Of a stretch of 5,482 bases of DNA, positions 1 to 4,794 are shown one piece after another. The notes beneath the pieces were generated by a model. It made no database searches. It saw only the letters and a list, made by a program, of their open reading frames with translations, and was not told the DNA's origin. The first letter of the stretch is position 1; the number at the start of each line of letters is the position of its first letter. The stretch comes from Collinsella aerofaciens (lineage in GTDB: Bacteria; Actinomycetota; Coriobacteriia; Coriobacteriales; Coriobacteriaceae). Position numbers and translations under genes: made by a program. The stretch covers positions 1 through 5,482 of the forward strand of contig JAJWXI010000120.1 in assembly GCA_021641225.1 (NCBI GenBank). Reading direction: 5' to 3'.

Positions 1-47
1 AGCCTTCCAAGCTGATGACGCGGGTTCGATTCCCGTCGCCCGCTCCA
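1..47 (+). tRNA. tRNA-Gly (UCC), 3' part, cut by the window edge
   Basis: The visible part starts inside the anticodon stem. The anticodon loop CTTCCAA at 4-10 gives anticodon TCC (6-8), which reads GGA/GGG glycine codons. The 3' side of the anticodon stem follows, then a short variable loop. The T-arm is at 20-36, with a 5-bp stem (one G-U pair) around the loop TTCGATT. The 3' acceptor strand is at 37-43, with discriminator T44 and an encoded CCA at 45-47. A U discriminator fits bacterial tRNA-Gly. The D-arm and 5' acceptor strand lie left of the window, so the acceptor pairing cannot be checked. Confidence 0.85.
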
Positions 48-129
48 CAAGATAGCTTTAACGGCTTTGGCTCCTTATGGGGACCAGAGCCGTTTTCGTT
101 TACGTGCCGGGCGACGGGAATCGAACCCG
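21..129. repeat. Perfect 22-bp inverted repeat made from the tRNA 3' end
   Basis: The 22 bases at 21-42 (T-stem, T-loop and part of the acceptor strand of the tRNA) are exactly the reverse complement of 108-129. The first terminator sits between the arms. The inverted arm has no CCA and no rest of a cloverleaf on the minus strand, so it is a copied tRNA fragment rather than a gene. A second, diverged inverted arm follows the second terminator at about 308-329. Confidence 0.8.
60..97 (+). terminator. Intrinsic terminator of the tRNA transcript (copy 1)
   Basis: ACGGCTTTGG (61-70) pairs with CCAGAGCCGT (84-93) over 10 bp with one G-U pair, and A60-T94 can extend it. A short upper stem and loop lie at 71-83. 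TTTT follows at 93-96. It begins 13 bases after the tRNA CCA end, as expected for a tRNA transcription terminator. Confidence 0.85.
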
Positions 130-141
130 GCAGGGTGCGAA

Positions 142-228
142 GCTGAGAAAATGCGTGAGCATTTTCCAGCGCAGCACGCAAGGGCCGAAGGCCCGCAGCG
201 AAACAAGGATTTGCGAAGCAAATCCTTG
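142..228. repeat. Cluster of three hairpins between the two terminator copies
   Basis: Three hairpins stand in a row. The first has GAAAATGC (147-154) pairing perfectly with GCATTTTC (159-166) around a GTGA tetraloop, extended by GCTG (142-145) with CAGC (167-170) and one bulged A. The second is GGGCC (182-186) with GGCCC (190-194) around GAA. The third is an 11-bp perfect stem, 204-214 with 218-228, also around GAA. None is followed by a T-run. They resemble a mobile or extragenic repeat with structured RNA or DNA. I cannot name a family. Confidence 0.6.
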
Positions 229-260
229 GACTTCCCGTCGCCCGCTCCACAAGATAGCTT

Positions 261-296
261 AACGGCCCTGATTCCCTTTGGGATCAGGGCCGTTTT
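261..296 (+). terminator. Intrinsic terminator (copy 2)
   Basis: AACGGCCCTGAT (261-272) pairs with ATCAGGGCCGTT (283-294). After a bulged T273, CCC (274-276) pairs with GGG (280-282), closing a TTT loop. The stem is about 15 bp and is followed by TTTT at 293-296. It is stronger than copy 1 and stands in the same position relative to the duplicated tRNA end. No complete gene lies between the two terminators, so it acts as a second stop for read-through or is a duplication relic. Confidence 0.85.
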
Positions 297-345
297 CATA
301 TGCGTGCCGGGTGACGGGAATCAAGCCTGTTGGGTGCGGAATTAA

Positions 346-682
346 GAAGTACGGACTGGTTTTGACTTATAGGATGGCCGATTTTGGCGCGTTTTCCAGT
401 TGCGCATTCTGCTCACCAGCAAAAATCGAGTTGCGCGGTCACATGGAAGCCTTTTCATGATTAAGGATGCCGGCTTAGGATCACCTGCGTCTATTTTGGC
501 GTTTGATTCTGTGAAGTTGCTGTGCAAGTAGACATATAAAAGCCCAAAGTGGGACATAAACGCTCAAGTTGTTAAGGCGTATTCCACTTGGGATTTGCCG
601 AATGGACCGCACAACTCGAAAAATGTTGGTGACGGTTCGACAAGGATGGCGAATGTAGCAAAGGGACTGTCCCTCCGTCGCA
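346..682. other. Intergenic stretch with no convincing gene; one long imperfect hairpin
   Basis: Short open frames exist on both strands but none has a good ribosome site, a recognised domain or a sensible neighbour. The composition is more AT-rich than the genes to the right. CCCAAAGTGGGA (543-554) can pair with TTCCACTTGGG (582-592) over about 11 bp with one bulged A. ACGC and GCGT (560-563 with 577-580) can pair inside the loop. No T-run follows. This could be a small structured RNA, a relic of a repeat or chance; I cannot decide. Confidence 0.4.
662..674. repeat. 13-base interrupted palindrome beyond the toxin-antitoxin 3' end
   Basis: AGGGAC (662-667) and GTCCCT (669-674) are perfect inverted arms around a single T. 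It starts 9 bases beyond the stop codon of the PIN gene. As RNA the one-base loop cannot close, so only a shorter hairpin would form and no T-run follows. A protein-binding or repeat-derived site is at least as likely as a terminator. Confidence 0.4.
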
Positions 683-1159
683 TTAGTGACGATTTTGGTG
701 GCGGAGCTTGTCGATGGTGGCGTCGGTGCTGCGGCTGCGGGCATCGGTGGCGCGTTCGCGGGCTTCGGCAGCGTTGATGCGTTTGCGACGGTAATCGATC
801 ATGCCTTGGATGATGGGCTTGCCAAAACTCACGACGTCGTCGTTGTAGATAGCGGTGCGGGCTGCGAGCAGGCAGTCGCTAAAGTCCATATGTGTCCTGC
901 CAAACAGCTTGATGGCAAAGGCGATGACGGTGGGCTCGTCGACCATGACATCGTCGAGCAGCTTGGTCATGGCCGCCGCGATCTCGGGGCGGGGGACCTT
1001 GTATACGTCGCGAAGCGTGACGGCGACGCGTGTGATGATCTCGGGGTAGACGCGGGTGGTGCGCGTGGCGATAACCTTGGCGGCGCGCGGCGACAGGACC
1101 TCGTCGTCGTTAAGCAGGTAGCGTAGGATAACGGTCTCGTCGATGATGGTGCTACTCAT
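683..1159 (-). CDS. PIN-domain protein, putative toxin of a two-gene toxin-antitoxin operon
   Basis: The product has 158 residues. Residues 5-16 (IIDETVILRYLL) match the first PIN strand, where active VapC-like RNases read DTNV. Residues 92-100 (DFSDCLLAA) match the third motif, and VVSFGKPI at 109-116 matches the last strand. PIN toxins cleave RNA with a metal-binding acidic cluster. Here Asp7 and Asp95 are kept. By my alignment the second acidic position falls on Arg44 (Glu40 is close by), and the usual Asp of the VVTFD strand is Gly113, so the active site looks incomplete. The tail from about 122 is very rich in Arg, Ala and Asp. The ATG at 1159 has GAGGAAG nine bases upstream and overlaps the antitoxin stop by 8 bases, indicating translational coupling. 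The fold and pairing are fairly sure; nuclease activity is not. Confidence 0.75.
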   Translation of the reverse strand: MSSTIIDETVILRYLLNDDEVLSPRAAKVIATRTTRVYPEIITRVAVTLRDVYKVPRPEIAAAMTKLLDDVMVDEPTVIAFAIKLFGRTHMDFSDCLLAARTAIYNDDVVSFGKPIIQGMIDYRRKRINAAEARERATDARSRSTDATIDKLRHQNRH

Positions 1160-1475
1160 GGATGTCTACTTCCTCGGGACCCAAGATCGAATCGTCGCTT
1201 TCTGCGGCGAGATATTCAATCCAGGCGTTGCGTTCCTCAGACCGGCGATTGGGGTCCCCGTAAGCCTTAAGCACTCCGTAGGCAGCCGTGCCATCCTTTG
1301 AGCGCACGGCGATCGGCTGAAAAGGCAGTTTGCGCATGAGGATGCTCTGCGAAACAAAAAGGCGAACGGCCTCGGCAAGCGATGTACCCATGGCGTCGTA
1401 GAGACGCTCCGCATGCTGTTTGTCCTCTTCGCGAATGCGCACCTGTAGGATGGCTCGTTTTTGAGTCGATGACAT
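1152..1475 (-). CDS. RelB/DinJ-type antitoxin
   Basis: The product has 107 residues and is the first gene of the minus-strand pair. Residues 8-50 follow the RelB/DinJ plan: a β-strand (AILQVRIREED), a helix (AERLYDAMG), then TSLAEAVRLFVSQSILMRKLPFQP, equivalent to the family's LGLSxxxAIxxFLxQxxxxxxLPF. This is the ribbon-helix-helix half that dimerises and binds the operon's own promoter. The C-terminal part (VLKAYGDPNRRSEERNAWIEYLA, from about 68) resembles the toxin-binding tail with its Tyr-x-(N/D)-P turn. The ATG at 1475 has AAGGGGG six bases upstream. RelB/DinJ antitoxins are best known with RelE/YafQ toxins; here the partner is a PIN protein. Autoregulation is expected from the family, but I could not assign its operator. 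Confidence 0.8.
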   Translation of the reverse strand: MSSTQKRAILQVRIREEDKQHAERLYDAMGTSLAEAVRLFVSQSILMRKLPFQPIAVRSKDGTAAYGVLKAYGDPNRRSEERNAWIEYLAAESDDSILGPEEVDIHE

Positions 1476-1560
1476 CGCTAGCCCCCTTATCTAGTGCAAC
1501 ACGGATGGTCAAATTCGCCCTGTGTTTTCATTTGACTATCTTATATCCATCACTTTATTT

Positions 1561-1720
1561 CACTCAAGTTAATGAGTGTAAACATAACTACAAGCGTAAT
1601 ACATTCGCAGAAGGAGAGCGTGAAAATCTCATATGCCTACGCGTGTAATACACTCGACTTTATAGTCTACCGAGAATAATCCCGACCTGCCAAAACCACT
1701 GCAATACACCCGTATTGCAG
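1561..1720. promoter_or_regulatory. Cluster of repeated TACACTC-like elements upstream of the formate operon
   Basis: A related element recurs: TAATACATTCG at 1597-1607, TAATACACTCG at 1646-1656, CAATACACCCG at 1702-1712, and inverted TGAGTGTAA at 1573-1581. At the left end CACTCA (1561-1566) and TGAGTG (1573-1578) form a perfect inverted repeat with a 6-base spacer. Spacings between the three forward copies are 49 and 56 bases, close to five helical turns each. This looks like a multi-site binding region for one transcription factor, whose identity I cannot tell. The region also lies upstream of the divergent antitoxin gene, so either operon could be the target. Confidence 0.5.
1699..1720. 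promoter_or_regulatory. Perfect 9+9 palindrome, candidate operator
   Basis: CTGCAATAC (1699-1707) and GTATTGCAG (1712-1720) are exact inverted arms around ACCC. Two weaker inverted pairs follow directly: GGGC/GCCC (1720-1723 and 1728-1731) and TTGCC/GGCAA (1736-1740 and 1744-1748). The palindrome has no T-run, so it is not a terminator. A dimeric regulator site is the simplest reading. It does not match FNR, Rex, FhlA or σ54 consensus sequences as I know them. Confidence 0.55.
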
Positions 1721-1753
1721 GGCTTATGCCCAAGTTTGCCCGTGGCAACTGCG

Positions 1754-1759
1754 TATATT
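1754..1759 (+). promoter_or_regulatory. Candidate -10 element for the formate hydrogenlyase operon
   Basis: TATATT matches five of six bases of TATAAT. No good -35 lies 16-18 bases upstream, which would suit an activator-dependent promoter. Transcription would start near 1766, just before the structured leader at 1773, and the palindrome at 1699-1720 would be centred near -56. A competing weak candidate is TTGACT (1532-1537) with TTTATT (1554-1559), just before the CACTCA/TGAGTG repeat. Confidence 0.3.
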
Positions 1760-1772
1760 CAACCTGTATACC

Positions 1773-1890
1773 GTTGGGGAGATTCCATCGATTGCCCGTT
1801 TCGCCGCAGGCTTTCGATACGTCGATGCCAGACCACGGGCGGTCTGGGGCAACGTCGACAGGGTCTCTCCGGCAAGGGATTCAGGAGGGA
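1773..1890 (+). ncRNA. Structured 5' leader with three-way-junction fold, candidate translational switch
   Basis: Folded by hand. P1 pairs 1773-1785 with 1861-1873 (13 bp, five of them G-U). P2 pairs ATCGA (1787-1791) with TCGAT (1814-1818), with a possible inner GCC/GGC. P3 is 14 bp: GTCGA/TCGAC (1821-1825 with 1855-1859), TGCC/GGCA (1826-1829 with 1848-1851) and AGACC/GGTCT (1830-1834 with 1841-1845), with bulges at 1846-1847 and 1852-1854. Junction strands are only 1-2 bases long. The P3 loop ACGGGC (1835-1840) is exactly complementary to GCCCGT (1794-1799) in P2, allowing a kissing contact. The 3' strand of P1, TCTCTCC (1864-1870), can instead pair with the Shine-Dalgarno bases GGAGGGA (1884-1890), so P1 and ribosome access are linked. 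I recognise no known riboswitch class. P3 is strong; the rest is inference. Confidence 0.5.
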
Positions 1891-1899
1891 GTGAACAAT

Positions 1900-2418
1900 A
1901 TGGGCAATAAACGAGTCGTCGCCGATTCTTCGCGCTGCATTGGGTGTCAAACCTGTATGGCGGCGTGCATCGAGGCGCACGACATCCCCGGCAACATCGC
2001 CGCACCGCGCCTACGCGTGACGCGCACCTACGAGATTTCCGCACCGGTGGCCTGCCATCACTGCGAGGACGCTCCGTGCGCCAAGGCATGCCCCACGGGC
2101 GCGCTGTTCTTTGATCCAAAGAACCATCGCATCGGTGTGAACGAGGACAACTGCATCGGCTGCAAGAGCTGCGTCATGGCTTGCCCCTTTGGCGCCGTGA
2201 GCGTGGCGACCACACAGGTCCCCGTCTTGATGGGCGATGTGCGCGTGGGGTCGCAGACCAAGAGCTTTGTGCTCAAGTGCGACCTGTGCGTGGACCGTCC
2301 CGGCGGCCCGGCATGTGCCGAGGCCTGCCCGACCAAGGGCCTTTCCTTGGTGGACGAGGAGCGTCTGGCGGAACTGACCGCCGAGCGCGCCCGCGCCACG
2401 ATCGAAAACGAGGCGTAA
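1900..2418 (+). CDS. hydN: HydN/HycB-like ferredoxin, four [4Fe-4S] clusters, formate hydrogenlyase electron carrier
   Basis: The product has 172 residues, close to E. coli HydN (about 175). It has sixteen Cys in four groups: C13-x2-C16-x2-C19-x3-C23, C52-x2-C55-x4-C60-x3-C64, C85-x2-C88-x2-C91-x3-C95, and C127-x2-C130-x8-C139-x3-C143. The last group (KCDLC...GPACAEACPTKGL) is typical of the HydN/HycB/HyfA family. No signal peptide or membrane segment is visible, so it is cytoplasmic. It should carry electrons from formate dehydrogenase H towards the hydrogenase. It opens the operon, 75 bases upstream of fdhF. The start is the ATG after AGGAGGG; an in-frame frame runs upstream to 1726 but covers the structured leader. 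HydN versus HycB-type subunit cannot be settled from sequence alone; four clusters and length favour HydN. Confidence 0.85.
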   Translation: MGNKRVVADSSRCIGCQTCMAACIEAHDIPGNIAAPRLRVTRTYEISAPVACHHCEDAPCAKACPTGALFFDPKNHRIGVNEDNCIGCKSCVMACPFGAVSVATTQVPVLMGDVRVGSQTKSFVLKCDLCVDRPGGPACAEACPTKGLSLVDEERLAELTAERARATIENEA

Positions 2419-2453
2419 ACGGCCGGCCAACAAGCCCAACGATTGTCAAATAA

Positions 2454-2478
2454 GTACCGAATAATCGGTAGTACCGAA
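2454..2478 (+). repeat. Short inverted and direct repeat before fdhF
   Basis: TACCGA (2455-2460) and TCGGTA (2465-2470) form a perfect hairpin around ATAA, and GTACCGAA occurs twice (2454-2461 and 2471-2478). It lies about 16 bases before the fdhF start and just upstream of its ribosome site GGAAGGAGGG (2480-2489). It could be a small mRNA hairpin or a binding site; no T-run follows, so it is not a terminator. Confidence 0.4.
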
Positions 2479-2493
2479 AGGAAGGAGGGTGTC

Positions 2494-4716
2494 ATGGAGA
2501 AGCATAAAGTGATCTGCCCGTATTGCGGCGCCGGTTGCCAGTTTAACCTCCTGGTCCAAAACGGCCAGGTCGTGGGTACCGAACCGCTCAACGGCATCAC
2601 CAATCAGGGCGAGCTGTGCCTGAAAGGCATGAGCGGCTACGACTTCATCAACGACACCAAGATCTTGACTCCCCGCGTGCTGCACCCGATGATCCGTCGC
2701 ACCAAGGGCGCGGATCTTGAGCGTGTAAGCTGGGACGAGGCACTGGATTTCACCGCATCTAAGATGCAGGCCATAATTGACGAATATGGTCCTAACGCCG
2801 TCATGACCACCGGCTCTTCGCGAGGCGGCGGCAATGAGGCGAACTACGTCATGCAGAAGTTTACGCGTGCGTGCATCGGCACCCACAGCGTGGACAACTG
2901 CGCCCGTACTTGACACGGCCCTACTGTCCTCGGTCTGATGGACACGGTTGGTTCAGGTTGCATGTCTTGCTCCATCCCCGGTATGGAGGATGCGGGCTGC
3001 ATATTCCTCTTCGGCTATAACCCTGCCGATTCGCACCCGATCGTCGCTAGGCGCATCGTGCGAGCCAAAGAAAAGGGTTGCAAGATCATCGTCGCCGACC
3101 CGCGCCATATCGAAACCGCGCGTATCGCCGACATCTACCTTCCGATCAAGAACGGTTGCAACGTGGCGTTCCTCAACGCCTTTGCCAACTGCTTGGTCAA
3201 CGATGGCCTCTACGACAAGCAATTCGTCGCCGAGCATACGAACGGCTTTGACGAGTGGTGGGAGACCATCAAGAACTACACTCCCGAATCCGTACAGGAC
3301 ATCACGGGTGTCGAGCCCGCTTTGATCCACCAAGCTGCCGAGATGTACGCCACGGCGAAGCCCTCTGCCATCATTGGCTGGGGCATGGGCGTATGCCAGC
3401 AGAAGCAGAACCTGAAGACGGTGCACACCATCGCCTCCATCGCCTGCGTTGCCGGCCAGATCGGCAAACCCAACTCCGGCCTCGCGCCCGTGCGTGGTCA
3501 GAACAACGTCCAGGGCTCCTGCGATATGGGCATGCTGCCCAACCTGTACCCTGGCTACCAAAAAGTCACCGACCCCGCCGTGCGCGCCAAGTTTGCCAAG
3601 GCTTGGGGCGTGCCCGAGGAAAAGCTCCCCTTGGAGGAGGGCTACAAGCTCACCGACCTGGGTCACCTGGTCGACGAGGGCAAGGTGCACTGCTTCTACA
3701 ACTACGGCGAGGACCCGGTGCAGACCGAGCCCGATTCGGCCGGTATGCGCAAGACGCTCTCCGAGCTGGACCTGTTCATTTGCCAGGACATCTTTATGAC
3801 GCAGACGACCATGCTCGCCGACGTCATCCTGCCCGCTACCTCCTGGGGCGAGCACGAGGGTGTCTTTACCGCCTCTGACCGTAGCTTCCAGCACTTCGAC
3901 GCCGCGGTTCCGCCCAAGGGCGAGTGCCGCCACGACTGGGAGATCTTCGCGGACCTGTCCACGCGCATGGGCTACCCCATGCACTACGACAACACCGAGC
4001 AGATCTGGAACGAGTGCATTAGCCTGTGCCCCAACTTTGTGGGCGCCACCTACGAGAAGATGGCTCCCGAGGGCGGTTACGCTCAGTGGCCCGTCAAGAC
4101 CACCGACGTGAACGACCACGGTACGGCCGACATGTTCCCGGGTGGCAAGTTCACCACCAAGGACGGCCGCGCCAACCTGATGGCGCACGATTGGGAGGCG
4201 CCCTCCGAGCTTCCCGACGATGAGTACCCGCTCATCCTGTGCACCGTCCGCGAGGTTGGCCACTACAGCTGCCGTTCGATGACCGGCAACTGCAAGACGC
4301 TGGCGCTGCTCGCCGACGAGCCCGGCTTTGTCCGCATGAATCCCGCGGACGCCGAGGCGCGCGGCATCAAGAACGGCGACATCGTCTCGATCCACAGCCG
4401 CCGCGGCCAGGTATACAGCCGCGCCGACGTGAGCGACCGCATCAACAAGGGCACGGTCTACATGACCTACCAGTGGTGGATCGGCAAGTGCAACGAGCTG
4501 ACCATGCACAAGGTCGACCCGGTCTCGCACACGCCCGAGGACAAGTTCTCCGCCTGCCAGGTCGACGCTATCGCCGACCAGGTGTGGGCCGAGGGCGAGG
4601 TCGAGCGTCAGTACACCGAGCTCAAGCAGGCTCTGGTGGACGCCGCCGCTCCCCAGGACGTTGAGCCTGGTGCCGCCAAGTTCGACGACGAGACGCACGT
4701 GAACCAAATCGTGTAG
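2494..4716 (+). CDS. fdhF: Formate dehydrogenase H, selenocysteine- and molybdenum-dependent
   Basis: Reading the in-frame UGA at 2911-2913 as selenocysteine gives 740 residues with Sec at 140, the same position as in E. coli FdhF (715 residues). Cys8, Cys11, Cys15 and Cys42 bind the N-terminal [4Fe-4S] cluster, followed by Lys44, thought to relay electrons to the molybdopterin. Sec140-His141-Gly-Pro is the active-site motif: Sec is a Mo ligand and His141 a proton acceptor. Further family blocks are GYNPADSHPIV, PVRGQNNVQG, TSWGEHEGVFT, REVGHYSCRSMTGNC and TYQWWIG. The enzyme oxidises formate to CO2 in the cytoplasm and feeds electrons to the ferredoxin subunits and the [NiFe] hydrogenase. 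The ATG follows GGAAGGAGGG at suitable spacing; a TTG further upstream is rejected. The tail is about 25 residues longer than in E. coli. Expression needs SelA, SelB, SelC and SelD elsewhere in the genome. Confidence 0.95.
2911..2944 (+). promoter_or_regulatory. UGA selenocysteine codon and bacterial SECIS hairpin in fdhF
   Basis: The UGA is followed by CACGGCCC, as in E. coli fdhF. TGTCC (2925-2929) pairs with GGACA (2940-2944), and above a bulged T2939, TC (2930-2931) pairs with GA (2937-2938), closing a loop GGTCT (2932-2936). The loop G and U fall at positions 23 and 24 counted from the U of UGA, exactly where the SelB-contacting G23 and U24 lie in E. coli fdhF. The bulged base is on the 3' side here, whereas in E. 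coli it is U17 on the 5' side. Confidence 0.9.
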
Positions 4717-4737
4717 TCCCGTTCTCGTTGGCTTTTT

Positions 4738-4772
4738 GGGCCGGGCGTCCCGTACGTTCGGGCGCCCGGCCC
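4738..4772 (+). promoter_or_regulatory. GC-rich intercistronic hairpin between fdhF and hyfA
   Basis: GGGCCGGGCG (4738-4747) and CCCG (4749-4752) pair with CGGG (4759-4762) and CGCCCGGCCC (4763-4772). This makes 14 bp with one bulged T4748 and loop TACGTT. Only a broken T-run, TTACTTT, follows, and the hyfA start is 22 bases further on. It may be a leaky terminator or a stabiliser that changes the ratio of FdhF to hydrogenase subunits. A full stop is unlikely, because the next genes belong to the same complex and no new promoter is visible. Confidence 0.6.
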
Positions 4773-4794
4773 GTTACTTTGAAAGGAAGTGGGG

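Larger units (their letters stand above)
30..341 (+). repeat. Two diverged direct copies (period about 200 bp) of a tRNA-3'-end/terminator unit
   Basis: The 29 bases at 30-58 (the end of the tRNA T-arm, the acceptor, CCA and CACAAGATAGCTT) recur identically at 232-260. Each copy is followed by its own terminator, beginning AACGGC and ending GCCGTTTTC. After that comes a related tail, TACGTGCCGGGCGACGGGAATC at 101-122 and a diverged version at 301-322. The stems differ between the terminators, but each is compensated internally, so both keep a working hairpin. The second copy has only the last few T-arm bases and the acceptor strand, so it is not a tRNA gene. This looks like local duplication or integration at a tRNA 3' end; the mechanism is inference. 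Confidence 0.8.

Noticed and set aside
106..131. A second tRNA on the minus strand
   Set aside because: Only the T-arm and acceptor piece are present, without CCA, anticodon arm or D-arm; it is an inverted fragment.
67..345. Small proteins encoded across the repeat region
   Set aside because: The frames run through tRNA sequence, terminators and hairpins and have no ribosome site; the PGDGN-type peptides are what translated tRNA 3' ends look like.
686..1126. 146-residue plus-strand open frame over the PIN gene
   Set aside because: Its Gly/Asp/Val-rich product matches no domain, while the opposite strand encodes a PIN fold and overlaps the antitoxin with good ribosome sites.
1726..1899. N-terminal extension of the HydN-like protein from an upstream ATG
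   Set aside because: The extension has no resemblance to the family, lacks a good ribosome site and covers the structured leader; the ATG at 1900 has AGGAGGG and gives the usual length.
1476..1899. σ54 (-24/-12), FNR or Rex sites upstream of the formate operon
   Set aside because: I found no TGGCAC-N5-TTGC, TTGAT-N4-ATCAA or TTGTGA-type match; the repeats present have a different sequence.
2443..2493. TTG start for fdhF
   Set aside because: It would add 17 residues with no family match and put the strong ribosome site inside the gene; the ATG at 2494 gives Sec140 as in E. coli.
2911..2913. fdhF as a broken gene split by a nonsense codon
   Set aside because: The stop is UGA exactly at the selenocysteine position 140 of the family, the frame continues with the HGP motif, and a SECIS hairpin follows.
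2953..4707. 584-residue open frame on the minus strand
   Set aside because: It mirrors fdhF codon by codon in a GC-rich gene, has low-complexity Val/Leu/Gly/His composition and no domain.
4738..4780. A full intrinsic terminator ending the operon after fdhF
   Set aside because: The T-run is interrupted, and hyfA and hyfB of the same complex follow at once with no visible new promoter.
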